From Ahaetulla prasina (lineage: Eukaryota > Chordata > Lepidosauria > Squamata > Colubridae), in the NCBI RefSeq assembly GCF_028640845.1, contig NC_080540.1, positions 226,532,794-226,596,793 of the forward strand: DNA of 64,000 nt, in the 5' to 3' direction. The position numbers and the translations under genes are program-made. The notes below the pieces were generated by a model. The model worked only from the letters and a program-made list of their open reading frames with translations, searched no databases and was not told the origin of the DNA. Shown here in pieces: positions 31,799 through 41,656 of this stretch (positions are counted from its first letter, which is position 1; each line of letters begins with the position of its first letter).

Positions 31799-33398
31799 TC
31801 AATTTTTATACCGCCCTTCTCCCGAAGGACTCAGGGTGGTGTACAGCCAAAATAAAACAAACAATACAATATACAATTAAAACCCGAATTAAAAAACTTA
31901 TTACACCATTGGCCTAAGACTTTAAAACATATAAAACTAAAAAACCCATTAAAATTAATACTAAAAATTTTAAAACCCAATAAAATTTAAGCCAGCCCCG
32001 CGCGAATAAATAGATGTGTTTTCAATTTGCGGCGAAAGGTCCGAAGGTCAGATATTTGGCGTAAACCAGGGGGAAGTTCGTTCCAGAGGGTAGGAGCCCC
32101 CACAGAGAAGGATCTTCCCCTGGGGGCCGCCAGCCGACATTGTTTGGCGGATGGCACCCTGAGAAGTCCCTCTCTGTGTGAGCGTACGGGTCGGTGGGAG
32201 GCATGCGGTAACAGTAGGCGGTCCCGTAAGTACCCAGGCCCTAAGCCATGGAGTGCTTTAAAGGTAGTGACCAAAACCTTAAAGTGCACCCGAAAGACCA
32301 CAGGTAGCCAGTGCAGTCTGCGCAGGAGTGGTGTTACATGGGAGCTACGTGAAGCTCCCTCTATCACCCGCGCAGCTGCGTTCTGGACTAACTGAAGCCT
32401 CCAGGTGCACCTCAAGGAGAGCCCCATGTAGAGAGCATTACAATAATCCAAGCGGGAGGTAACAAGGGCATGAGTGACTGTGCACAAGGCATCCCGATTA
32501 AGGAAGGGCGCAACTGACGAACCAGGCGAACCTGGTGAAAGGCCCTCCTGGAGACGGCCGTCAAATGGTCTTCAAACGACAGCCGTTCATCCAGGAGAAC
32601 ACCCAGGTTGCGCACTCTTTCCTTTGGGGCCAATAACTCGCCTCCAACAGTCAGCTGCGGCTGCAGCTGACTGAATCGGGGTGCCGGCATCCACAGCCAC
32701 TTCATCTTGGAGGGATTGAGCTTGAGCCTGTTCCTCCCCATCCAGACCCGTACGGCTTCCAAACACCGGGACAGCACTTCAACAGCTTCGTTGGGGTGGC
32801 CGGGGGTGGAAAAGTACAGCTGAGTGTCATCAGCGTACAGCTGGTATCTCACCCCAAAGCCACTGATGATCTCACCCAGCGGCTTCATATAGATGTTGAA
32901 CAGGAGGGGCGAGAGAATCGACCCCTGTGGCACCCCACAAGTAAGGCACCTCGCGGCCGACCTCTGCCCCCCTGTCAACACCGTCTGCGACCGGTCGGAG
33001 AGATAGGAGGAGAACCACCGATAAACGGTGCCTCCCACTCCCAATCCCTCCAACCGGCGCAGCAAGATACCATGGTCGATGGTATCAAAAGCCGTTGAGA
33101 GATCTAATAGGACCAGGGCAGAGGAATAACCCCTGTCCCTGTCCCTCCAGAGATCATCCACCAACGCGACCAAAGCTGTCTCCGTGCTGTATCCAGGTCG
33201 GAAGCCAGACTGGAACGGGTCTAGATAGACAGCTTCATCCAGGTATTGGGGTAGCTGCCACGCCACAGCACTCTCTACAACCTTCGCAACAAAGCGAAGG
33301 TTGGAGACCAGATGATAATTACCCAAAATAGCTGGGTCCAGGGAGGGCTTCTTGAGGAAGGGTCTCACCACCGCCTCTTTCTCCAATTCCACCCCACT
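31799..33398 (-). pseudogene. CR1 LINE ORF2 reverse transcriptase, one frameshift
   Basis: 5'-truncated CR1. From about 33398 down, the RT domain is open: SLDPAILGNYH, GFRPGYSTETALVAL, LLDLSTAFDTIDH with the first catalytic Asp, VPQGSILSPLLFNIYM, and the catalytic YADDTQLYFS. It continues through LNPSKMKWLW and LGVLLDERLSFEDHL. A one-base shift near 32500 moves the frame. The rest (CTVTHALVTSRLDYCNALYM to FRRKLKTHLFIRAGLA) is open down to the stop at 31987. The 3' tail has ACCGCCCTTCTCCCGAAGGACTCAGG on the plus strand. The endonuclease domain and ORF1 are missing, so it is not mobile. Confidence 0.92.
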
Positions 33399-33673
33399 CC
33401 AGGGGAAGGATACTGCAAAATCTCCATTCCCACCCCACTCCAGGGGAAGGATACTGCAAAATCTCCATTCCCACCCCACTCCAGGGGAAGGATACTGCAA
33501 AATCCCCATTTCCTATCCATTCCTGGGGGAAGGATATTGCAAAATCTCCATCCCCACCCCACTCTGGGGCCAGCCAGAGGTGATATTTGCCGGTTCTCTG
33601 AACTACTCAAAATTTCTGCTACTGGTTCTCCAGAACCTGTCAGAACCTGCTGGATTTCACCCCTGCTTTCTTC

Positions 33674-35637
33674 CATTAGTGGATCCCCCGATAACTTGTG
33701 AGCAACTTCTTGATGGGTTGGAGACTGCAGCTTTGCTTTTTGATTTGATAGTGGCTGCAGGAATTTTTTCATGGCGATATTAATGGCATGAAAAAAGAGG
33801 AAGCCAAGATCTTTTAAAATGAATTTGGTGACGTGCAAATAGTATTGTATCTACTACAGGCATATTATCCCCATTCCCATCCTTATTTTACCAATTTATC
33901 CCAAATATTGCAGTGTCACAATTTGACTATCATGCTGTTAGATTCTAAGTTGAGCTCTGGGGGAGCACAAATGAACTGCTGGGAGGGGGGGAAGGTGCGG
34001 CATTAATCATGGGATGTCCATTTCTGCCTTATGCGCTTCTGATAGATCAAAGCATTTTTTATTCTTCATTTTATTCCTGATTATCTCTACTGCTTTTAGT
34101 AGAGCAATCCATCAAGATCTCTAAATCAGTATAGTTAAAAGGAAGCTCAATTTCAAAAGGAAAATATCAGATACTGGGAACAAATGACAATAGACTGCTA
34201 TTCATTTCTTTGAGAGTCTCCAAAGGCATATGACTGGCCTCTGTTGAAAACAAAATGCTGGACAAGACAGATCTTCAGTTGGAGGCATCAAGACAGTTTT
34301 AGAATTATTTCTGTCCCATTATGGACATTGGAGTTTTTCACTGTTATATTGTAAAAAACATTTTTGAAGGCCAGCAAAAGCCTTTCATTTTCTATACACT
34401 ATAAGAAAGTAGATGAAACCTGTGAAGCTAATTAGGGTTTTGAAGCTCCTTTTTATTTTTTTGCAAAACCTTGTGTTTTATTAATTTTGAGTCTTGCTCA
34501 ACTGACATATCCTTGACAGGAAACTCTTCCCATCTACCCTAAATCCCCTGGTTTTTCACAAAATTTACAGAGTATGCTGAATTTTCATTCTAGAGAACAA
34601 TCAGCATACTTTGAAAATTTTGTAAAAGATTTCCAGAGAACAATTCCTTCTGACTGGTTAAAATTACGTGGAAACCAAATTGATCTCTTGAATATATTTT
34701 CGGATGGATCTGAGTACTAAAAGCTTATCTGCCAGAAAGAAAAATCTCTAAGCTATTCAAACATCGCAACCCAGAAATTGCTAGTTCAATATAAACCACT
34801 CATTTTAACAGGCATGCAGTTGTCTTTGATAGACGATTCTATCATGCTTTCTGATATATAACGTGTAATAACTATTAACCTAAGTTATCTCAATGAGTAC
34901 TAGCTTTCATAATAAAAATATTGTTTCAGCAAGGATTATGCCAGTAATAGATCAGTGGGTCTGTAGCAAAAATAGATTACTGTCACATAGTTAACATTTA
35001 CTATTTAAAATCTAAGGGGACAGAAGTGCTCCAGACCAGATCAATAAACTGAACGAATGGAATTCTCTGAAATAGGAAAAATATTTCTCTGAACCAAGGG
35101 TTCTAACAATACATCAAATTTGCCCCTCAAAATGAGAAATCAGGACATACCAATGCATCCTTAAAAAATGTATGACATCAACAAAAGTAAAAAAACAAAA
35201 AACAAAACACTAAGTGACAACCCCATTAATAAATTGGGGGTTCTCAAACTATGCAGTGGCATGAACCACTAAAATTTCAAACAGGACTGATTTGTCTCAC
35301 CATTTTGGCTGTTCTAAACAGTTCAATTTAATTAATGTTAAATTGAGAGTCTGTATATGGAAAAGTAAAACTAACCAAAAAAAACCACACTTCCATATAA
35401 AAAAAATTCTTTGAACTAGATCGCATTTCTGGATTTAAAAAAAAAGACTAGGAAACATGGTCCTACATACTATCCTCAAAGAACTGAAGACATAGAGAAA
35501 TAACTTGATATCCTTCTTGAGGGTAGTTAGAGAAATTATGAGAGATTAGAAAGATTAATTGTCTAACCTTTTCCCCACTTTTTAACATTGTTAAGAAGTT
35601 ATATACCAAAATAATTAAATACTGTAAGAGACGTCAG
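33674..35637. other. Intronic, no feature recognised
   Basis: AT-rich unique-looking sequence. No exon, repeat family or strong open frame recognised. Confidence 0.5.
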
Positions 35638-35645
35638 CTATAATC

Positions 35646-35839
35646 CAGGGGTGGGTTCTACTTACTTTTACTACCGGTTCGCAATGGGAGCGTGTGTGCG
35701 TGCTCGCTTCACTCATGCGCGTGTGCTTCTGCACATGCGCAGATTGTCCATTATGACTTCTGGGCAGGTGGCCGAGGCTCCTGCCGCTTTTACTACTGGT
35801 TCGCAAGAATCGGACAGAACCAGGAGCAACCCACCACTG
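35646..35839. mobile_element. hAT-type MITE, 194 bp
   Basis: Ends CAGGGGTGGGTTC and CAACCCACCACTG are flanked by perfect 8-bp duplications CTATAATC (35638-35645 and 35840-35847). The interior has ACTACCGGTTCGCAATGGG near the left and ACTACTGGTTCGCAAG near the right. Same subfamily as 49751-49945. Confidence 0.93.
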
Positions 35840-36299
35840 CTATAATCTTAAACTCACTGGCCACATTTCTCCTTAGTACTGGGTTGGTGTAATAAAATTT
35901 TATTCTCAGCCTTATTGAACTAAACAGGCACAGTTAAGCCATAAAACATGATTCTAACTTCTATTAAAAGGAAATGATAAAAGTTAAATTCTTCATTAGA
36001 TACTAAGTTTCATTATTTTCTGTACAATTAGAGCAGGTAAGTCAAATAAGTCACTTTTCCCACACTGCCAGAAATACAGGAGTATGATTCTCTCAGGGCT
36101 GTGGCTGAACTTTCTTTCTGCACTGCTGAGACAAACAAGATTTTTTTTACTTAACCGCTAAAAAGTTTAACAACTAATTTTCACAAGCTAGATCAAAACA
36201 GTAATAGTTAATCTAGTTCTGAATGTAAATGAAATGCATTATTTGATTTATATCCCATCTTATAAAACTTAAGGTAGAATAAACTGGTATTTACCAGTC

Positions 36300-36366
36300 T
36301 GGAACTGTAAGATGTGTGGGCCCAACTTCCAGAATTCTGAGAGCTGAAGTTCATACATCTTAATAT
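36300..36366. mobile_element. Palindromic hAT MITE relic
   Basis: GATGTGTGGGCCCAACTTCCAGAATTCTGAGAGCTGAAGTTCATACATCTTAA is a decayed version of the palindromic MITE family represented at 45026-45134. The ends are missing. Confidence 0.5.
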
Positions 36367-37009
36367 TTAAAACAACACTGCAAGGTTGGACTGAGAGACA
36401 GGAAGTGACCAAATGTCACCCATTCTAATACCAAAGGAGGACCATAATTCATTTCTAGTCCACAACCTTAACACTACATCAAATCTCATATCAGCAAATC
36501 CATACAACTAACACACTCAATACAAGCTTCTGTTTCAGTTTGTTCAGTATACTGTCAGTGTGTGAGTTCATGAATTAGAATAGATATGGTAATAGGTCAG
36601 CCAATGGAGACTGGTGACCCAGACCACTCGGAGCCTGGGCGTGGCTTAGGTTCACTGATCTGTATACTGTATGTATACAGATGTATGAGTCAGTGGTGAA
36701 ATCTAAAAATTTTCCCCACCGGTTCTGTGGGTGTGGCTTGGGGGGATCCTGTGACTGAGTGGGTGTGACCAACTTGATGTCACTCACAGCCACGCCCACA
36801 GTCACCACCACCACCAAGCTGGAACCCGGTAGCAAAAAAAATTTAATTTCTATTTTCTATTCTAAAACCCTATTTTCCCCTCTTGCGAGATGCCTGCAGC
36901 TGCAGCCTTTTTTTTTGGTGCGCCTGGAGACGCTTCTTGTCCCGAAAGATGCAGCTGCTGCAGGCTTCTTGTAGCGAAACTTACTGGAGCTGCGCTCCCC
37001 TTCTTAAAT

Positions 37010-37384
37010 TGTCCGCCAAACAATGTCGGCTGGCGGCCCCCAGGGGAAGGGCCTTCTCTGTGGGGGCTCCCACACTCTGGAACGAGCTTCCCCCAGGTCT
37101 ACGTCAAATACCTGACCTTCGGACATTCCGTCGCGAACTAAAGACACATCTCTTTATTCGCGCGGGGCTGGCCTAAATTGGATTTTTAATGGGAAATTTT
37201 ATTAATTTTTAAACGGGGTTTTTAGTTTATGGTAATTTAATTTCAGGCTAATTTTAAATAAGTTTTTTAAATGATATTTTAACTTGTATATTTGTATTGC
37301 TGGTTTTATCTTGCCTGTACACCGCCCTGAGTCCTTCGGGAGAAGGGCGGTATAAAAATAAAATAAAATAAAATAAATAAATAA
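37010..37384 (+). mobile_element. CR1 LINE 3' end fragment
   Basis: It encodes the end of CR1 ORF2 (AKQCRLAAPRGRAFSVGAPTL to HLFIRAGLA and stop at about 37176) and continues through the 3' untranslated region to CACCGCCCTGAGTCC...AGGGCGGTATAAA and an (AAATA)n tail. Same subfamily as 13708-14262 and 31799-33398. It interrupts the hAT-type element just outside the long inverted repeat. Confidence 0.93.
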
Positions 37385-37466
37385 ATGCATGGGGAGGGGG
37401 CCAGGCCTGGCTGCGCCACCGTGGAGCCCACGGCACTTTCCCTTCAGCCTGGGCAGCAAAGCTTAC

Positions 37467-37546
37467 CGGGCTGCACTTATTTTGGCCAACTTGCTGAAGA
37501 CCAGGTCACCGCACTTATAGTCGCACAGCTGGCCAGAGCGGGACAT
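37467..37546 (-). pseudogene. HDGF-like first coding exon, left-arm copy
   Basis: From ATG at 37546 the minus strand encodes [20 protein letters not shown], followed by a diverged KISAAR and a GTAAGC splice donor at 37466-37461. HDGF, a nuclear PWWP-domain protein, starts with an MSRS...[21 protein letters not shown]-type exon 1 that ends at the same place; KCGDLVF (Cys) distinguishes HDGF from relatives with KAGDLVF or KPGDLVF. The MKGYPHW part is rearranged here but is recognisable in the right-arm copy. The frame extends upstream through GC-rich sequence that may be former 5' untranslated region. With no downstream exons it cannot encode a PWWP domain. The identification is by eye. Confidence 0.75.
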
Positions 37547-38151
37547 GGCGCAGGTGGAGAGGCCAATGCAGCCCCATTGAGGCCGCCCTGGCTGAGCGAT
37601 TGCAGTGCCTCCGCAGCAACAGATGTGCCGCAGCCGCCTTGCCCACCTTCGCATCCGTGCGCTGCGCTTGGAAGGAGCCACTGCCGCTCTCCCTCCTCAC
37701 CTGGCTGGACAGTGTGCACACGTCTGTCTGGCTTCCCGAAGCAACCCCGCTGCCGTTCGCTTTCATTTCATGGCAGCAGAAGGAAGAAAGCAAACAGCGG
37801 TGCCATGGCACATGCACATGTTCATGTGCAGCAGCCCCGGGACGTCCGCAGCCAGCTGGAGTACTGCTGCGGTGGCGCTGTTTGCTTTCATCAGCTGCAG
37901 CAGGCAACGGTGTGCATTTAAGAAGGGGAACGTCTTGCATTTGCTGTGGCACTGCCGCTCGCTTTCTTCCTTCTCCCACCATGAAATGAAAGCAAACAGT
38001 GGTGGGGTTGCTTCGGGAGGGCAGGCGGATATGAGCACACTGTGCAGCCAGGCGGGAAGGGTTAGTGGTGGCGGTGGCGGCCCCTGGCCGCGGTGCACCT
38101 GTTGCTGCGGAGGCACTGCAATCGGTCAGCCAGGGCGATCTCGGCCAGGGC

Positions 38152-38669
38152 TGTCGTGTCCCACTCCTCCGCTGACGGCTGGGTCAGGGAAATCCGAATC
38201 AGGCTTGCCTCTGCAGCCCTGCCCAAAGTCCTAGCAAAGTCCTCAGAGCAGGCAGGAGACCAGTAAGTGACTTCAGCAAGATAAGTTCGACTTTGCCTGA
38301 CTCAGAGACTGCCAGAAAGCAGATCCTTTATATAGGCCATGGGGTGTGGCTCCATGACTCAGCACTCATTAAGGCCTGCCCCTCCCTTCCCTCTATTGCC
38401 TCCGCCTATTCAATCTTCTGATGCGAGGATTACTCCAATCAGCTGTTGGTAATAAACCCTCCTCAGGCTCACATGCTGTGGAGGAGGGGGAGGGGTCTAG
38501 CTGCTCCGTTTGCCTGGGCATGGAGTCAGGGCTGGGGCCGGGAGATTCTCCTTCTTCTGCAGTTTGTCTGGGCATGGAGCCAGGACTGGGACCGGGAGGC
38601 ATACATTCCTCAGTGTTCGGGAGCAGGTAAGAAGGCCCCGGCTGCTCTGAGGGCGGGCAAGACACAACA
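38152..38669 (-). mobile_element. Solo LTR, 518 bp
   Basis: It runs TGTCGTGTCCCAC...AAGACACAACA, with inverted ends TGTCGTGTC / GACACAACA and perfect 5-bp duplications AGGGC (38147-38151 and 38670-38674). Minus-strand reading gives CTGATTGGAG then CCTATATAAAGG, a CCAAT-plus-TATA promoter arrangement, so that is the likely orientation. No internal region remains. It cuts the right arm of the long inverted repeat. A minus-strand proline- and glutamate-rich open frame crosses its upstream half. Confidence 0.9.
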
Positions 38670-38698
38670 AGGGCTGCATTGGCCTCTCCGCCTGCACC

Positions 38699-38800
38699 AT
38701 GTCCCACTCTGGCCGGCCACGCAACTATAAGTGCAGTTTTCGGCACTTTTTAAGACCTGGTTTTCAGCAAGATGAAGGGCTACCCGCATTGGCTGGCCAG
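38699..38800 (+). pseudogene. HDGF-like first coding exon, right-arm copy
   Basis: The plus strand starts ATGTCCCACTCTGGCCGGCC and encodes MSHSGRPRNYKC. An insertion of about 19 bases then shifts the frame. The remaining sequence GACCTGGTTTTCAGCAAGAT, GAAGGGCTACCCGCATTGG, CTGGCCAG would read [16 protein letters not shown] in the shifted frame, followed by a GTAAGC donor at 38801. Start codon, PWWP-domain N-terminus and splice donor are thus all present in HDGF order. It lies in inverted orientation relative to the left-arm copy and is better preserved at its 3' side. Non-functional as a coding unit. Confidence 0.8.
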
Positions 38801-39959
38801 GTAAGCACCACTGCCCAGGCTGAAGGGAAAGTGCTGTGGGCTCCACGGTGGTGCGGCCGGGCCTGGCCCTCTCTGCACGCAGGGAACTGCCACCCTGCTG
38901 GTCACCAGAGGCTTCTGCACCTCTCACTTTGATTCTTTGCTGGCAGGAAGTGCCGGCATGGCCAAGCCTCCTTCCCCTGGAGTGCCAGAATCTGTGGACC
39001 GAGTTCCCAGACTGCTGCCAGCGGTCAAAGAGAGCAGGCAAATGACTGGGTGAGACGCCAGTGGCCTGCTTCAGAGCCCCAAGCCCTGCGGAGTCAGCAC
39101 AGGAGGCACGTGGGCCTAGGTGGAAGGCAGCCTTTTCTGCGGTATCCCCTTTGCCTCTTTGGATCACCCTGCCGGGGGGGAAGCTCTACCTTTGCAGAAA
39201 TGGGGCGGGCGCATGTGCAGCAGCCCAGGGATGTCTGCTTGCCCTCCTGGAGCATTTCCACCACCCCTCTCAGCCCCAGCTCAGCTTCTGTGTTTCCACA
39301 AACACAGCCACAGCCACAGGCTGCTTGGCCACCCACTGGCCGGGCCAGGCTGGATGCTGACCTTGGAAGGCAAGCAGGCATGGGGGACCGCCAAGAAGGC
39401 AGCATGGAAAGCCGGCTAGCATGGCAGGGCTGCAGGGAAGGGAGTATGCTACTAGCTCTCTTCTCCATGGCCTTGACATGTTTGCTTGCCTCCCACGTGG
39501 CCTTCCACTTACCTGCCTTTGCAAGCTGGCCACGGACACTGGGAAGGCAGCATGGAAAGCAGGCAAGCATGGCAAGACTGTGGGCCGTGAACCAGTTCAG
39601 GGGCGTGGCCAGCCAGCAATTGCTACCAGTTCAGGGAAGCAGCCCCAATCTCCGCTACTGGTTCACCTGAACCGGTAGCATTTCACCCCTGGTATGAGTG
39701 ATTCTGTAGCTTCTGTGATTATTGATTCTGTACTTTCTGTACTAGTTCTGGTTCTGGCTTCTGCTGTATGGTATTGTATATAAAGAAGTTTCTTATATAA
39801 ATGAATCCTGCTGAATTATTTACTGGTTGTGTGCTGGTTGGATTGCTGCAAAGTCTAACATATACATTCACCAGAAAGCTGGATTTGAGTGACAGAAATT
39901 TCCTAAAAAAACCGGATTGATGCAATTGTTATTAAAAACCTCAAACCCAACACATTTAT

Positions 39960-40341
39960 TGTCAGTATATTCATGAACTGGAATAGGCATAGCAACAGGT
40001 CAGCCAATGGGGGACTGTTTGGTAACCGAAACATAGTATTTGTTGTATGGGCCATTAAAGACAGTTTGGAGCCTGGGCGTGGCGTAACTATTTTGTATAT
40101 AAGCTTGAGAGCACTAGCTTCTCCCTCCTTCATTTTGCCTTCTCCATTTTTCTGCTTCCATTTGCTTGCCTCCATTTGTTCTTCCATTTTGTACTGTGTT
40201 TGTACTTGCTATTTCTCTTTTCTACAATGTGGTAAAACTTACAAGGGTAATGTATACATGCCTTATGTTTTATTATGTATATAAAGAAGTTTTGAATCCT
40301 GCTGAATTGTCTGATTGTGTGTGCTGCAACAAACTCTGACA
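39960..40341 (+). mobile_element. Intact solo LTR, 382 bp
   Basis: It begins TGTCAGTATATTC and ends CAAACTCTGACA with perfect 6-bp inverted ends, flanked by 5-bp duplications TTTAT (39955-39959 and 40342-40346). It contains CAGCCAATGG (CCAAT), TTTTGTATATAAGC (TATA) and a region of CCATTT repeats near 40132-40190. Same family as the split LTR at 36553-39860. Its different target duplication shows an independent insertion about 100 bp away. Confidence 0.95.
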
Positions 40342-41456
40342 TTTATCTCAGAAATAGGGTCATTGAAATTTATCTAGTACTAATATTAGAAGTTCTACTA
40401 CTATTAAACTTTAACTAAACAGGAAGCTGGAATTTATGGGCTTTAGATTTTATGGTTTAAATGGTAACTCCCAGCATATATGTTCCCAGGATTGAGGTTA
40501 ACATGGATGGAATTTTTTTTGATCAAGCCTATTGCATTATTTTTTGTACTCTTTGTTCTAATTGTTTTAGTTCAGGCTCCCTGCTTTTGTGGCTTTTAAT
40601 TGTTTTTCTTTTTTTATGGATTTTGTATGCCATCCAGACACTTTCAGAGTAGGTGGCCATATTAAATTGAATATATTAAGTCAAATTATAAATTATCTAC
40701 ATCACAGAAAGAAACAGTAACAGTAAATTAATGAATATTTTTGAACCACTCTTGCTATATTTAAACTGTCAGTACATAATTCAATTTATGCTGCTTAATG
40801 GGGGAAGAGCAGTAACAGGAGACAAAAAAATTAAAAGAAAATGGGGCATTCCAACCTTAAATAACTATTCCTTATCAATATATTTTCAATATGAAAATGA
40901 TAACAATAAATAAAGTAAATGCTACTAGAACATTTTTTAGGTTAGTGGGCTCATTGGGAATTTTTGAGAACACAACACATTCTCAAGTGCTTTTGTAAAA
41001 TAACTACTGGAAGGCCTTGCCCATTTGTAAAATGGCTACCATGATGGACATAACACACAAATTTATGAGAATGCCTCTAGATACACCTATCCACTGTGCA
41101 GCTTGCCCTCCCTTTCTCAATGACTGCTCCCATTTTCTAACGTTACCATTCATGGACACAAATAGATGCAAATTAATCTTAATTCTTTGCTGCTATTTAA
41201 TGGTTGTCCATATCTTTGCAACTCAGATTTAGCAGCTCTAAGCTAACCCATCATTTTAATTCACTTAGAAAGCTTATGTGATTAATTTGGGATTCCTATA
41301 CATCATTTGAAATAAATATGATTCCAGATAGTAACATTTTGCAACAAGTCAACTTCCTTGAAAAAAATAAAGACTGGACAGGGAACAAGATTGTTCTCCA
41401 GGAGCATAATGGCATCCTTGGGTGCCATGTGTGGGAATTCAGCCTTAATAACTTAA

Positions 41457-41656
41457 TGACAACCGGTTTGGTCTAGTGGTTAAAGCACCAGGTTAGAAAC
41501 CAGGAGCCTGTGAGTCCCACCTTAGCCATGAAAAACCAACTGGGTGATTTTGGCCTGTCACTCTCTCAACCCAATTCACCTCACAAGGTTATTGTTGTTA
41601 TGGGGAAATTGGAGGGAGGGAGGAGTATTAAGTATGTTAGCTGCCGTCAGTTATTG
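41457..41656 (+). mobile_element. tRNA-derived squamate SINE
   Basis: Head ACCGGTTTGGTCTAGTGGTTAAAG is followed by TTAGAAACCAGGAGCCTGTGAGTCC and CTCACAAGGTTATTGTTGTTATGGGGAAA, then GGGAGGAGTATTAAGTATGTTAGCTGCC. This is a nearly full SINE with tRNA-like box A at the start; a degenerate tail ends near 41656. Confidence 0.85.

Larger units (their letters stand above)
31532..33665. mobile_element. hAT-type element with a CR1 nested inside
   Basis: Left end CAGTGATAAAATCC and right end GGATTTCACCCCTG are inverted, flanked by perfect 8-bp duplications CTTTCTTC (31524-31531 and 33666-33673). The non-CR1 part is a head-to-tail array of a 41-bp unit containing GGAAGGATACTGCAAAATC and CCATTCCCACCCCACTCC. 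About two units precede the CR1 and four follow it. Without the insert it would be roughly 460 bp. Confidence 0.92.
37388..38885. repeat. Long GC-rich imperfect inverted repeat
   Basis: The left arm from 37388 reads inwards AGGGGGCCAGGCCTGGCTGC, GAGCCCACGGCACTTTCCC, then GGCCAATGCAGCCCC, GATTGCAGTGCCTCCGCAGC and GAAGCAACCCC...TTCGCTTTCATTTCATGG. The right arm contains the reverse complements in mirrored order: CCATGAAATGAAAGCAAACAG near 37979, GAGGCACTGCAATCGG near 38110, GGGCTGCATTGGCC near 38671, GGGAAAGTGCTGTGGGCTCC near 38824. Arms are about 0.45-0.7 kb once the solo LTR is removed, and the centre is near 37870-37900. Pairing is imperfect. A transcript would fold into a long double-stranded hairpin. 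Confidence 0.88.
36691..39691. mobile_element. 3.0-kb non-autonomous hAT-type element carrying host exon copies
   Basis: It starts CAGTGGTGAAATCTAAAAATT and ends ACCGGTAGCATTTCACCCCTG. The terminal 12 bases are inverted with one mismatch. Perfect 8-bp duplications GTATGAGT flank it at 36683-36690 and 39692-39699. The outer parts resemble the small MITEs of the same family (ACCGGTT near each end). Inside are, in order, a CR1 3' fragment (37010-37384), a GC-rich long inverted repeat with two copies of an HDGF-like first exon (37388-38885, interrupted by a solo LTR at 38152-38669), and further GC-rich sequence of unknown origin to about 39580. No transposase is encoded, so mobility would need a hAT transposase in trans. 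The many open frames in 37.4-39.6 kb come from high GC content. Confidence 0.9.
36553..39860 (+). mobile_element. Solo LTR split by a hAT element
   Basis: The LTR begins TGTCAGTGTGTGAG at 36553 and ends AAGTCTAACA at 39860, flanked by perfect 5-bp duplications TATAC (36548-36552 and 39861-39865). The body is interrupted at 36691-39699 by the 3.0-kb hAT element plus its duplicated target, leaving about 300 bp of LTR. It matches the intact solo LTR at 39960-40341, including GGTCAGCCAATGG, GAGCCTGGGCGTGGC and TATAAAGAAGTTT. No internal viral region is present. Confidence 0.92.

Noticed and set aside
37385..39670. Many overlapping open frames of 70-209 codons on both strands
   Set aside because: The block is GC-rich, so stops are rare. 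Only the short HDGF-like exon segments have recognisable content.
36553..40341. A single provirus bounded by the two matching LTRs
   Set aside because: Each LTR has its own perfect 5-bp duplication (TATAC and TTTAT), and only about 100 bp of unrelated sequence lies between them.
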